From positions 88,821 to 152,820 of the forward strand of contig NZ_JAFHKT010000150.1 of the NCBI RefSeq assembly GCF_017052465.1: 64,000 nucleotides of DNA. The letters run 5' to 3'. The position numbers and the translations under genes are program-made. The notes below the pieces were generated by a model. The model was not told the DNA's origin and did not search any database. It saw only the letters and a list, made by a program, of their open reading frames with translations. The stretch is from Arthrobacter pascens. Lineage in GTDB: Bacteria > Actinomycetota > Actinomycetes > Actinomycetales > Micrococcaceae. Below, one piece after another: positions 48,847 to 58,400 of the stretch (within the stretch, counting starts at the first letter, position 1; each line of letters begins with the position of its first letter).

Positions 48847-50292
48847 GTGTCCAACTCAGCTGAATCCACCTCCCAGAGGCCGCTCCGCGTCGCGATTGTC
48901 GGCGCCGGACCTGCCGGTGTCTATGCTGCGGACATCCTGACCAAATCCAACGAAGTGAAGGGCGGCGACTTCGAGGTCAGCATCGACCTCTTCGAGGCCT
49001 ACCCGGCGCCCTACGGCCTGATCCGCTACGGCGTTGCCCCGGACCACCCGCGCATCAAGGGCATCGTCAACGCGCTCCACAAGGTCCTGGACCGCGGCGA
49101 CATCCGTTTCCTCGGCAACGTCACCTACGGCCGGGACCTCACCCTGCACGATTTCCGGGCCTTCTACGATGCCGTGATCTTCTCCACCGGTGCCATCAAG
49201 GACGCCGACCTGGACATTCCCGGCATCGATCTGGAGGGTTCCTTCGGCGCCGCGGACTTCGTCTCCTGGTACGACGGCCACCCCGACGTTCCGCGCGACT
49301 GGCCGCTGGATGCCAAGGAAATCGCCGTGATCGGCAACGGCAACGTGGCGCTGGACGTGGCGCGGATGCTGGTCAAGCACGCCGATGAGCTCCTCGTCAC
49401 CGAGATCCCGGACAACGTGTACAAGGGCCTGAAGAATTCGCCGGTCACGGACGTGCACGTCTTCGGCCGTCGCGGCCCGGCGCAGGTCAAGTTCACGCCC
49501 TTGGAGCTTCGCGAACTCAGCCACGCCCGCGACGTGGACATTGTGCTGTACCCGGAGGACTTTGAGTTTGATGAAGCCTCGGACGAGGCGATCCGCCGCA
49601 ACAACCAGACCAAGACCATGGTGAACACCATGACCAACTGGCTCGTGGAAGAGCATGCCGAGGCTGAGGAGCCGTCCTCCCGCCGCCTGCACCTGCACTT
49701 TCTGCACAGCCCCGTCGAGATATATGGAAGCGATAGCGACGACGGCGGGTCCGGCAAGGTGGCGGGCATCAAGTTTGAGCGGATGCAGCTGGACGGAACC
49801 GGAAACGTCAAGGGTACGGGGGAGTTCATCGACTACCCGGTGCAGGCCGTCTACCGCGCCATCGGCTACCACGGCTCCGCGCTGGACGAACTGGAATACG
49901 ACGCCAGGCGCGGGGTCATCCCCAACGAGGGCGGCCGGGTGCTCGATGCGGAAGGGAACCCCGTCCCCGGCATCTACGCCACGGGCTGGATCAAGCGCGG
50001 GCCCGTCGGCCTGATCGGGCATACGAAGGGCGACGCCCTGGAGACCATCGGCTTCCTCCTCGAGGACCGGCTGACGCTGCCGCCTGCGAAAAACCCGGAC
50101 CCGCAGGCGATCATCGACCTGCTCGAGGAACGCGGCATCGAGTACACCACGTGGGAGGGCTGGAACCGGCTGAACGCGCACGAGGCAGCCCTCGGTGCGG
50201 CGTGGACCGAATCCGCGGGGGCTGACGGCGTCGTGCGTGAACGCATCAAAGTGGTGCCGCGCGAGGAAATGATCGAGATCTCCCGCGCCTGA
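48847..50292 (+). CDS. fpr: ferredoxin/adrenodoxin-type NADP reductase, copy 2
   Basis: Second FAD-dependent reductase of the adrenodoxin-reductase type, 481 residues, highly similar along its whole length to the copy at 30126. It shares VAIVGAGPAGVYAADIL, YPAPYGLIRYGVAPDHPRIK, AVIGNGNVALDVARML and IYATGWIKRGPVGLIGHTKGDA. The GTG start has AGAAGGG at a good distance, and TTAGAAT around 48786 is a possible -10. Differences lie in an acidic/serine-rich insertion (EEHAEAEEPSS) and the interval before KVAGIKFE. Outside the sulfur block, it probably serves general ferredoxin reduction. Its stop is followed by the same kind of hairpin as copy 1. Confidence 0.92.
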   Translation: MSNSAESTSQRPLRVAIVGAGPAGVYAADILTKSNEVKGGDFEVSIDLFEAYPAPYGLIRYGVAPDHPRIKGIVNALHKVLDRGDIRFLGNVTYGRDLTLHDFRAFYDAVIFSTGAIKDADLDIPGIDLEGSFGAADFVSWYDGHPDVPRDWPLDAKEIAVIGNGNVALDVARMLVKHADELLVTEIPDNVYKGLKNSPVTDVHVFGRRGPAQVKFTPLELRELSHARDVDIVLYPEDFEFDEASDEAIRRNNQTKTMVNTMTNWLVEEHAEAEEPSSRRLHLHFLHSPVEIYGSDSDDGGSGKVAGIKFERMQLDGTGNVKGTGEFIDYPVQAVYRAIGYHGSALDELEYDARRGVIPNEGGRVLDAEGNPVPGIYATGWIKRGPVGLIGHTKGDALETIGFLLEDRLTLPPAKNPDPQAIIDLLEERGIEYTTWEGWNRLNAHEAALGAAWTESAGADGVVRERIKVVPREEMIEISRA

Positions 50293-50324
50293 CGCCCGCA
50301 GAACCATCCCAACGCCCGCAGGAC

Positions 50325-50381
50325 AGCGCGAACGTACACTTGAGGCCCCGGTCCGTGGGGCCATAAGTGTACGTTCGCGCT
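50325..50381. terminator. AGCGCGAACG-type hairpin, copy 4
   Basis: Arms 50325-50349 and 50357-50381 (25 bp, two mismatches) enclose a 7-base loop. The outer sequence AGCGCGAACGTACACTT resembles the right arm of copy 3. It lies 32 bases after the fpr copy 2 stop. Confidence 0.68.
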
Positions 50382-50504
50382 TCTCTGGCGGGCGGGAGGC
50401 GGGCGCCATTAGACTTGCCGGACGGAGCGCGCGGTCCACCAAGGGGCCGTGCCCGGCGACAGCGCCAAAACAGGCGCAATCAACTGTGTGGCAACGGGAG
50501 TTCG

Positions 50505-51896
50505 ATGAGGAGCCTGATCCAGCCGGCAGCAACCCGCGGCAAAGCTGGGCAAGACGCCGCGGAGTTGGCCCAGCGGCATGCCCTGGCAGCCCATGAGCAG
50601 CTCGACGCCCACGCCTTTCCGGATGCGCCGGAAATTCCCGGCCTGCGCCGGCTTATCCGTGAGTCATGGCAGCGCTCGGCCCGGCTGCAGGCCAACCCGG
50701 ACGTTCCCGAGGCGCCGCTGGCCATGGACGGGGAGGAGCTCGAGGCATACCGCCGCCAGCACCCCCTCGCCGCCATCATGCCCGTGATCCAGAAGCTCCT
50801 CATCCAGCCCAGTCACGAGAGCGGCCTGCTGGTTGCCGTCGGCGATGATGTGGGCCGGCTCCTCTGGGTCGAGGGCGACCCCGTGATGCAACGGCGGGCG
50901 GAGGGCATGATGTTCGTTCCCGGCGCCGACTGGTCCGAGGCCATGGTGGGAACCAGTGCCCCGGGAACTGCGCTTGCCCTGGGCCGCGGCATTCAGATCT
51001 CCGGTGCCGAGCACTACAAACGGTCCGTGCACCCGTGGAGCTGCACCGCCGTGCCGTTCCAGGACCCGGATTCCGGCGCGCTGCTGGGCGTCGTGGACAT
51101 CACCGGCACGGAATCTGCGGTGGCTCCGCACACCTTGTCGCTCGTTGAGGCCACGGTTGCTGCCGCCCAGGCGCAGTTGCGCGTCGAACGGCTCCAGCTG
51201 GCCGCCGCCAAAGCCACGAGGACGGCTTCCCGACGGCGGGCGCCGGCTTCCGCTGCCCGCAGGGCTGACGGCGCCGGTTCCGCGGCGGAAGGCAGCCTGT
51301 ACCGCAACAGCCTGCAGCTGCTGGGCCGCGACCAGGCCCTGCTCAGCATCGAAGGCCGGACCGTCGCGCTGTCGGCCAGGCACAGCGAAATCCTGGCCCT
51401 GCTCAGCACCCACCCGGACGGCCTCAGCGCCGAGGAACTCAGCGTCCTGCTCTATCCGGGCGACGGCTCCACCATGACGCTGCGCGCGGAGATGGTCCGC
51501 CTCCGCAAGGTCCTCCAGGGGCTGAACCCTGCGGCGGTGCCGGAGTCCCGCCCGTACAGGCTGGCCATGGACCTGGTGCCGGACAGCGGACAGGTGCTCA
51601 GCTGCCTGCAGCGCGGAGCGCACCGGATCGCCCTTGAGATTTACCGCGGCGCCGTGCTTCCGCGGTCCGAGGCGCCGGGCATCGTGGAGCTGCGCGGACG
51701 GGTGTCCTCGCTGCTGCGCGAGGCCGTCCTGACGGACGGCAGCGCCGAGTCCCTGCTCAGGTACGCCGAACTGCCGGAGGCGAGGGACGACGTCGGCGTC
51801 CGGCTCGCCGCGTTAAAGCTCCTGCCGCCGCGCTCGCCCAAGCGGGCCGCCGTCGTCGCTGATTTGGAACGGCTGGAGACGGAACTGAGCGCCTGA
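50505..51896 (+). CDS. GAF-domain transcriptional regulator of the adjacent aldehyde/alcohol dehydrogenase genes
   Basis: A 463-residue regulator. The N-terminal helix region (GLRRLIRESWQRSARLQANPDVPEAPL) and following GAF domain (LLVAVGDDVGRLLWVEGDPVMQRRAEGMMFVPGADWSEAMVGTSAPGTAL, then HPWSCTAVPFQDPDSGALLGVVDITG) match the sensor half of AcoR-type activators. The sigma-54 AAA+ domain is absent. Instead, residues 280-385 form a winged-helix-like effector (LLGRDQALLSIEGRTVALSARHSEILALLSTHPDGLSAEELSVLLYPGD). ATG 50505 has GGGAG five bases upstream. It probably senses an aldehyde or alcohol and controls the downstream genes; TGCAAC repeats in that promoter are candidate sites. Confidence 0.83.
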   Translation: MRSLIQPAATRGKAGQDAAELAQRHALAAHEQLDAHAFPDAPEIPGLRRLIRESWQRSARLQANPDVPEAPLAMDGEELEAYRRQHPLAAIMPVIQKLLIQPSHESGLLVAVGDDVGRLLWVEGDPVMQRRAEGMMFVPGADWSEAMVGTSAPGTALALGRGIQISGAEHYKRSVHPWSCTAVPFQDPDSGALLGVVDITGTESAVAPHTLSLVEATVAAAQAQLRVERLQLAAAKATRTASRRRAPASAARRADGAGSAAEGSLYRNSLQLLGRDQALLSIEGRTVALSARHSEILALLSTHPDGLSAEELSVLLYPGDGSTMTLRAEMVRLRKVLQGLNPAAVPESRPYRLAMDLVPDSGQVLSCLQRGAHRIALEIYRGAVLPRSEAPGIVELRGRVSSLLREAVLTDGSAESLLRYAELPEARDDVGVRLAALKLLPPRSPKRAAVVADLERLETELSA

Positions 51897-51898
51897 CC

Positions 51899-51951
51899 GG
51901 ATTTCGACGGGCTCAATCATCGGGCGCTGGTGGTTGAGCTTGTCGAAACCC
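51899..51951. repeat. intergenic inverted pair of the dispersed 22-bp element
   Basis: GGATTTCGACGGGCTCAATCAT (51899-51920) and GGTGGTTGAGCTTGTCGAAACC (51929-51950) are oppositely oriented copies directly after the regulator stop. The arms pair imperfectly and may act as a terminator. Confidence 0.7.
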
Positions 51952-51957
51952 CCGGCA

Positions 51958-52019
51958 GTGAGCTGGCTCACACACTTGCAACCTGCCTGCAACCTTCACG
52001 CTCCTACGCTGAGTGCAAC
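51958..52019. promoter_or_regulatory. palindrome and TGCAAC direct repeats before the aldehyde dehydrogenase gene
   Basis: GTGAGC-TG-GCTCAC (51958-51971) is a 6-bp-arm palindrome. TGCAAC occurs at 51977, 51988 and 52014, the first two 11 bases apart, one helical turn. The cluster ends about 50 bases before the start codon, where an activator would bind. Confidence 0.45.
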
Positions 52020-52069
52020 GGCGGTCACCCTGCGGACCGCCACGATGTTGCAGAGCAAAGGAGCCAGCA

Positions 52070-53593
52070 ATGACCGTTTACGCACAGCCCGGTGCCGAGG
52101 GTTCGAAGGTCACGTTCAAGGGCCGCTACGAAAACTGGATCGGCGGCGAATGGGTTGCCCCCGTCAAGGGCCAGTACTTCGAAAACATCACCCCTGTCAC
52201 CGGCAAGCCCTTCTGTGAGGTGGCCCGCGGCACGGCCGAGGACATTGAACTGGCCCTGGACGCCGCGCACAAGATCGCGCCGTCCTGGGGCAAGACGTCC
52301 GTCACCGAGCGCGCCGCGATCCTGAACAAGATCGCCGACCGCATCGACGAGAACACCGAGATGCTCGCCGTCGCCGAGTCCTGGGACAACGGCAAGCCCA
52401 TCCGCGAGACCCTGAACGCGGACATCCCGCTGGCCGCGGATCACTTCCGCTACTTCGCCTCCGCAGTCCGTGCCCAGGAAGGACGCCTTTCACAGCTCGA
52501 CGACGACACCACTGCCTACCACTACCACGAGCCGCTGGGCGTCGTGGGACAGATCATCCCGTGGAACTTCCCGATCCTGATGGCCGTCTGGAAGCTGGCA
52601 CCGGCCCTTGCGGCCGGCAACGCCGTGGTCCTGAAGCCGGCCGAGCAGACGCCGTCGTCAATCCTGGTCCTGATGGAGCTCATCGGCGACCTGCTGCCGG
52701 CGGGCGTGCTCAACGTGGTCAACGGCTTCGGCGTGGAGGCCGGCAAGCCGCTGGCCTCCAGCCCCCGGATCCGCAAGATCGCCTTCACCGGCGAAACCAC
52801 CACCGGCCGGCTGATCAGCCAGTACGCCAGCCAGAACCTGATCCCGGTCACCCTCGAGCTCGGAGGCAAGAGCCCGAACATCTTCTTCAACGACGTGGCC
52901 GAATCCAATGACGCGTTCTACGACAAGGCACAGGAGGGCTTCACGCTCTTCGCCTTCAACCAGGGCGAAGTCTGCACCTGCCCGTCGCGCGCCCTGGTCC
53001 AGGAGGACATCTACGACTCCTTCATGGCCGACGCGATAGCCCGGGTGGAGAAGATCATCCAGGGCAACCCGCTGGACACCGAAACCCAGCTCGGCGCCCA
53101 GGCGTCGAACGACCAGCTGGAAAAGATCCTTTCCTACATCGACATCGGCAAGCAGGAGGGCGCCAAGCTGCTCACCGGCGGCGCCCGCGCGCAGCTCGAA
53201 GGTGACCTGGCCGGCGGCTACTACGTCCAGCCCACCGTCTTCGAAGGCCACAACCGGATGCGGATCTTCCAGGAGGAAATCTTCGGCCCGGTGGTGTCCG
53301 TGACGCGCTTCAGCGACTACAGCGACGCCATGGGCATCGCCAACGACACCCTCTACGGCCTCGGCGCCGGCGTCTGGTCCCGCAACGGCAACGTTGCCTA
53401 CCGGGCGGGCCGGGAAATCCAGGCCGGCCGCGTCTGGGTCAACAACTACCACGCCTACCCGGCGGGTGCCGCCTTCGGCGGCTACAAGTCCTCGGGCATC
53501 GGACGCGAAAACCACGCCATGATGCTGGACCACTACCAGCAGACCAAGAACCTGCTGGTCAGCTACAACGAGAACAAGCTCGGCTTCTTCTAG
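52070..53593 (+). CDS. exaC: NAD-dependent aldehyde dehydrogenase (ExaC/AldB type)
   Basis: Oxidises acetaldehyde or related short aldehydes to acids. The 507 residues show the ALDH hallmarks: PWNFPILMAVWKLAPALAAGN, FTGETTTGRLI, the general base E263 in LELGGKSPN and the nucleophile C302 in FNQGEVCTCPSRALV. The GEVCTCPSR context is that of ExaC/AldB enzymes linked to ethanol oxidation. Ribosome site AAAGGAG precedes the ATG. It is followed by an alcohol dehydrogenase gene after a structured 163-bp spacer, and by a DUF779 gene, a set commonly found together in actinobacteria for ethanol/acetaldehyde use. The upstream GAF regulator is the likely activator. Confidence 0.92.
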   Translation: MTVYAQPGAEGSKVTFKGRYENWIGGEWVAPVKGQYFENITPVTGKPFCEVARGTAEDIELALDAAHKIAPSWGKTSVTERAAILNKIADRIDENTEMLAVAESWDNGKPIRETLNADIPLAADHFRYFASAVRAQEGRLSQLDDDTTAYHYHEPLGVVGQIIPWNFPILMAVWKLAPALAAGNAVVLKPAEQTPSSILVLMELIGDLLPAGVLNVVNGFGVEAGKPLASSPRIRKIAFTGETTTGRLISQYASQNLIPVTLELGGKSPNIFFNDVAESNDAFYDKAQEGFTLFAFNQGEVCTCPSRALVQEDIYDSFMADAIARVEKIIQGNPLDTETQLGAQASNDQLEKILSYIDIGKQEGAKLLTGGARAQLEGDLAGGYYVQPTVFEGHNRMRIFQEEIFGPVVSVTRFSDYSDAMGIANDTLYGLGAGVWSRNGNVAYRAGREIQAGRVWVNNYHAYPAGAAFGGYKSSGIGRENHAMMLDHYQQTKNLLVSYNENKLGFF

Positions 53594-53613
53594 GGATTGG
53601 GGCGCTCCCGTGA

Positions 53614-53706
53614 AGGATCAGGCCGAGGGCCCCGCCGCGAGCTTGCGAGCTGCGGGAAGGACTGAGCCGGCGACTCCGTCGCCACGACGGGGCCCTCGCG
53701 CCCCAC
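53614..53706. repeat. structured spacer between aldehyde and alcohol dehydrogenase genes
   Basis: CGAGGGCCCCG (from 53625) pairs with CGGGGCCCTCG (to 53700) enclosing two smaller hairpins, GCGAGCTTGCGAGC-type and GGCGACTCCGTCGCC. The cloverleaf-like fold occupies most of the 163-bp gap. It has no tRNA features. It may tune expression of the alcohol dehydrogenase gene relative to the aldehyde dehydrogenase gene. Confidence 0.5.
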
Positions 53707-53756
53707 TCCGCACCACCCAAGGTCAGCAACGTTCAAACGACGCAAGGATTTCGCCA

Positions 53757-54779
53757 ATGACGACGACAATGCAAGCAGCCGTAGTAACCGAATTCGGCAA
53801 GGACCTCCAGATCCTTACCCTTCCCGTTCCCGACCCCGGCCCGGGGGAGGCGCTGGTCAGGCTACTGACCACCGGCGTCTGCCACACGGACCTCCACGCC
53901 GCCGAAGGCGACTGGCCCGTCAAGCCCTCGCCCCCGTTCGTCCCCGGCCATGAAGGCGTCGGCGAAGTGGTGGCCCTCGGGGAAGGTGTCACCGACCTCG
54001 CCGTCGGCGACCTGGTGGGCAACGCCTGGCTGTGGTCCGCCTGTGGCGACTGCCAGTACTGCCGCACCGGGTGGGAGACGCTCTGCGAGGCGCAGAAGAA
54101 CGCCGGCTACAGCGTGGACGGTTCGTTCGGCCAGTTCATGCTGGTGGATACCCGCTTCGCCGCCCGTATACCGGCCGGCTCGGACCCGGTGGAAGTTGCG
54201 CCTGTGCTGTGCGCCGGTGTGACGGTTTACAAGGGCCTGAAAATGACGGAAGCCAAGCCTGGCCAGTGGGTCACCATTTCCGGCATCGGCGGCCTGGGAC
54301 ACATCGCGGTCCAGTACGCCGTGGCCATGGGCCTGCGCGTTGCGGCCGTCGACATCGCGGACGACAAGCTGGCGCTCGCCAAGCAGCACGGCGCCGAGTT
54401 GACGGTGAACGCCCTGCACGAAGACCCGGCCGAGGTCATCCAGCGGGAAACCGGCGGCTGCCACGGCGTCCTGGTCACGGCCGTCCACCCCTCGGCGTTC
54501 GGCCAGGCGATCGGCATGGCCCGCCGCGGCGGAACGATCGTCTTCAACGGCCTGCCGCCCGGCGACTTCCCGGCACCGATCTTCGAAATCGTGCTCAAGG
54601 GCCTGACCGTCCGTGGCTCGATCGTGGGTACCCGGCAGGACCTGGAGGAGGCGCTCGACTTCTACGCCCAGGGAAAGATCCACCCCACGGTGTCGGCGCG
54701 GGAACTTTCCGAGGTCAACGCGGTATTCGACGAGATGAAACATGCCAAGATCGACGGCCGCGTGGTGCTGAGGTTCTGA
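53757..54779 (+). CDS. adhP: zinc-dependent alcohol dehydrogenase (AdhP type)
   Basis: NAD-dependent medium-chain alcohol dehydrogenase, 340 residues, oxidising ethanol or similar alcohols to the aldehyde used by the upstream enzyme. The catalytic zinc ligands are C42 (TTGVCHTDLHAAEGDWP) and H65 in GHEGVGEVV, and the structural zinc has four cysteines, C96, C99, C102 and C110 (CGDCQYCRTGWETLC). The cofactor fold is GIGGLGHIAVQYAVAMGLRVAAVDI. ATG 53757 is supported by AAGGA nine bases upstream; the open frame before it is translated hairpin sequence. The DUF779 gene begins 13 bases after the stop. Confidence 0.93.
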   Translation: MTTTMQAAVVTEFGKDLQILTLPVPDPGPGEALVRLLTTGVCHTDLHAAEGDWPVKPSPPFVPGHEGVGEVVALGEGVTDLAVGDLVGNAWLWSACGDCQYCRTGWETLCEAQKNAGYSVDGSFGQFMLVDTRFAARIPAGSDPVEVAPVLCAGVTVYKGLKMTEAKPGQWVTISGIGGLGHIAVQYAVAMGLRVAAVDIADDKLALAKQHGAELTVNALHEDPAEVIQRETGGCHGVLVTAVHPSAFGQAIGMARRGGTIVFNGLPPGDFPAPIFEIVLKGLTVRGSIVGTRQDLEEALDFYAQGKIHPTVSARELSEVNAVFDEMKHAKIDGRVVLRF

Positions 54780-54791
54780 TGGCGGGCCGAC

Positions 54792-55220
54792 ATGCCTGAC
54801 GCCAGGCTCGATGCCGCGGTGACGCTGCCCGGGGAGGACTTCTCCCGGGTGGCGCTCACCGCCGCGGCGGTCTCGCTGCTGCGGAAACTGTGGGACCAGC
54901 ACGGGCCGCTCATGTTCCACCAGTCCGGGGGCTGCTGCGACGGCTCCTCGCCGATGTGTTTTCCGGCAGGGGAGTTTGTGACCGGAGATTCCGACGTGCT
55001 GCTGGGGCGTTTTGAGATTTCCGACGGCGGCCCGGGCACCAGTGCGCAAAGCGGCGCCATGCCGCTGGACTTCTGGATGTCCAGGGAACAGTTCAACTAC
55101 TGGAGCCACACCCACCTGACGGTGGATGTGGTGCAGGGCAGAGGGAGCGGTTTTTCGGTGGAAGCACCTGAAGGAAAGCGCTTCCTGATCCGGTCAGCGC
55201 TGATGGATTGGCCGGTGTAA
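54792..55220 (+). CDS. DUF779 protein associated with aldehyde dehydrogenase
   Basis: A 142-residue protein of the DUF779 family, which commonly lies next to acetaldehyde or alcohol dehydrogenase genes. It shows the family's cysteine motif LMFHQSGGCCDGSSPMCFPAGEF, the phrase DVLLGRFEI and the C-terminal FWMSREQFNYWSHTHLTVDVVQGRGSGFSVE. The four clustered cysteines and nearby histidines suggest metal binding; the function is not known. It is the last gene of the aldehyde/alcohol operon. A GC-rich terminator with a T-run follows. Confidence 0.9.
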   Translation: MPDARLDAAVTLPGEDFSRVALTAAAVSLLRKLWDQHGPLMFHQSGGCCDGSSPMCFPAGEFVTGDSDVLLGRFEISDGGPGTSAQSGAMPLDFWMSREQFNYWSHTHLTVDVVQGRGSGFSVEAPEGKRFLIRSALMDWPV

Positions 55221-55259
55221 ACGGCTCCGGCTGGTTACAACAACCTCGTAAAAAGTGAC

Positions 55260-55300
55260 GCCCGGGCGGGGCCGCAAATGAGCGGACCTGCCCGGGCTTT
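55260..55300 (+). terminator. terminator of the aldehyde/alcohol dehydrogenase operon
   Basis: GCCCGGGCGGGGCCGC pairs with GCGGACCTGCCCGGGC (two mismatches) around the loop AAATGA and is followed by TTT. Confidence 0.78.
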
Positions 55301-55456
55301 GCACGTTAATGCTGCGATTGGGAACCCCCAATTTTGGGTGGTTCTTTTGAAGGGAGCCATACTCTGCGCCTTTGCAGGACATATTTGCTCCAAGGTTTTT
55401 AGGAGTGCGGCAGAACACCATGTCAGTGTTCCATCCCTCCTAGCGGCAGGTGTGCC

Positions 55457-58400
55457 ATGAAACTCTCAGCCTGGAAGTCAGACGGGGGCGCGGATCAAAG
55501 TCGATCCGCATCCCCCACCGAACCACCAACAAACCGGCGTCTACGACGCAGCAAACGAAGTAGGCAGCCGGTCTCCTTCCGGCTGATTGCGGCAGTCACC
55601 ACCCTGGCGATGCCCGCGGCCATGGGACTGCCCGTGGTCGCAGCCAACGCGGTGCAGGGACCTGTAGGGGCAGGATTCAATGTCACCCCCTCGGACCTGT
55701 CGTTCATCCTGAAGCAGATCAAAATTGCCGAAAAGCATGTGGCCGATACGACGGCGGAGACGGGCCCCTGCGGCGCGTTGAAAAACCAGCTCGCGAGCCC
55801 GATGCTCTCCCTCGGGCTGCGAACGGTGGACGGCAGCTGCAACCACCTCGAGCCCGGACAGGACAATTTCGGCGCCGCCGACCAGGTGTTCCCGCGCCTG
55901 GGCGCTGCATCCTTCAAGGACGCAGAAAACGCGATCTTCGGTCCTCCGGCACCGTCGACCTACGCCCAGAAGCAGGGCGACGTTTTCGACTCGCACCCAC
56001 GCGTCATCAGCAACCTGATCGTGGACCAGACCTCCACCAACCCGGCAGCCGTTTCCGCTGCCGGCAGTCCTGTGCGTACCCAGGGCAACGAGGGCGTTGT
56101 CCCCTGCACGACCGATCCGGACCCGCTGGCCGATCCGCCGGTTGCGGCTGACCCCGCGGACTGCGTTCCGTCCCACAGCACCCTCTTCATCCCGAACGTG
56201 ACCACGGACGTGGGCCTGTCCCCGCCCTACAACTCCCTCTTTACCCTGTTCGGCCAGTTCTTCGACCACGGCGTCGACCAGACCGTGAAGGGCGGCGGCC
56301 ACGTCTATGTTCCCCTCAAGGCTGACGACCCGCTGATTGCGGGCCCCAACCACGTCTTCGACGACGATCCCGCCACGCCCGCCATCGAGGGCGTGGACAA
56401 TCCCGCGACGCCGGCTGTTGAGGGCGACGACCTTCCCGTGCACCTGCGCTTCATGGCCCTTACCCGAGGCCTGAACCAGCCGGGCGAGGACGGCATCCTC
56501 GGCGACGACCCGAGTACTGCCGATGTCGACGAAAGTGCTGACGACGTTCAGGACGCACTTAACACCGACTCCCCGTGGGTTGACCAGAGCCAGACCTACA
56601 CCTCCCACCCCTCGCACCAGGTGTTCCTCCGCGAGTACGTGCTGGAGGCCGGCCGCCCTGTGGCCACGGGTAAGCTGCTCGGCGGCCCCGCAGGCCCGAC
56701 GGCGGGGGGCATGGCTACGTGGGCCACCACCAAGGTGCAGGCCTTCGAGAAGCTCGGCATCCGGCTCGAGGACAAGGATGTCCTCAACGTCCCGATGGTC
56801 AAGGCCGACCTGTACGGCAACTTCGTCCCCGGCCCGGAACGCGGCATGCCCGTGTTCATGACCGCCAGCGGCGAGGTTGAGGCTAACCCCGCCGACAATG
56901 GTGGGACGGGAACGCTGGTTCCTGCCGATGTGCACTACTTCAACACTCCGTTCCTGACGGACATCGCGCACAATGCGGACCCGTCACCGAAGGACCATGA
57001 CCACAACCCGGGCACTCCGGCCGTGGCCCCGACCAAGGACGAGGACACCACCGCTTCTGCCGATTTCGCCAGCCAGGCACCCGGTACCTACGACGATGAG
57101 ATGCTCGATGCGCACTTCATCGCCGGTGACGGCCGTGTCAACGAAAACATCGGCCTGACCGCCATTCACCAGGTGTTCCACTCCGAGCACGACCGCCTGA
57201 TCGGCGACATCCAGGCCACGCTGGCCAAGCCGGAGAATGCGGCGCTGCTTGGTGACTACCAGGCTGTCGGCGACGCGACATTCAACTTCGGCGAGCGCCT
57301 CTTCCAGGCGGCCCGCTTCGTGACCGAGATGGAGTACCAGCACCTCGTCTTCGAAGAGTTTGCGCGCAAGGTCCAGCCGCTGATCAACCCGTTCCAGCCG
57401 TTTGCCTTCACGCAGACGGAAATCAACCCGGCCATCAAGGCTGAATTCGCCCACGCGGTTTACCGGTTCGGCCACTCCATGCTGACCGAGACCATCTCGC
57501 GCAGGAACGAGGACAAGCCCGGTACCGATGGCGCCTACGGAACGTCCGACGACGTTCGCGGCTCCGAAAACGACATCTCACTGCTCGAGGGATTCCTCAA
57601 CCCGCCGGCGTACACCGACGGCGGCACCGAGGGTGAGCTGACATCGGAGCAGGCCGCAGGCAGCATCATCATGGGCATGTCCGACCAGGCCGGCAACGAG
57701 CTGGACGAATTCGTCACGGACACGCTCCGGAACAACCTGCTGGGCCTCCCGCTTGACCTGGCAACCATCAACATGACGCGGGCCAGGTCCGAAGGCGTCC
57801 CCACGCTGAACAACTTCCGTAAGGAACTCCACGCCGAGACCAACGACGGCCAGCTCAAGCCCTACACGAACTGGATCGACTTCGGTGAGAACCTCAAGCA
57901 CCCTGAGTCGCTGATCAACTTCGTGGCGGCCTACGGCAAGCACCCCACGATCCTCACAGACGCAGGGCCCGACAACGTGCTCGGCAACGAGGACGACGGC
58001 CCGGCCACGCTCAAGTCGCGCAGGGACGCTGCACGTGCCATCGTCAACCCGGACACGATCGCGGGCGACGTTCCTCCTGCGGACGCCGCAGCCTTCATGA
58101 ACAGTGACGGCGCTGACTGGGAAAACCAGGACGGACACTCGCGGACCGGCCTCGACGACGTCGAACTGTGGGTGGGCGGCCTCGCGGAACGCACCAACAT
58201 GTTCGGCGGCCTGCTCGGCAGCACGTTCAACCACGTCTTCGAGCAGCAGCTCACTGAGCTGCAGAACGGTGACCGGTTCTACTACCTGGCCCGTACTCCC
58301 GGCATGAACCTGCGGGCACAGCTGGAAGGCAACTCCTTCGCGGAACTCATGATGCGCAACACGAATGCGCAGGCCCTCAAGGCCGACGCATTCGCTACGG

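Noticed and set aside
53614..53706. tRNA gene, because the fold looks like a cloverleaf
   Set aside because: There is no T-loop GTTCRA motif, no anticodon-arm geometry and no CCA-compatible acceptor end; the stems are of the wrong size.
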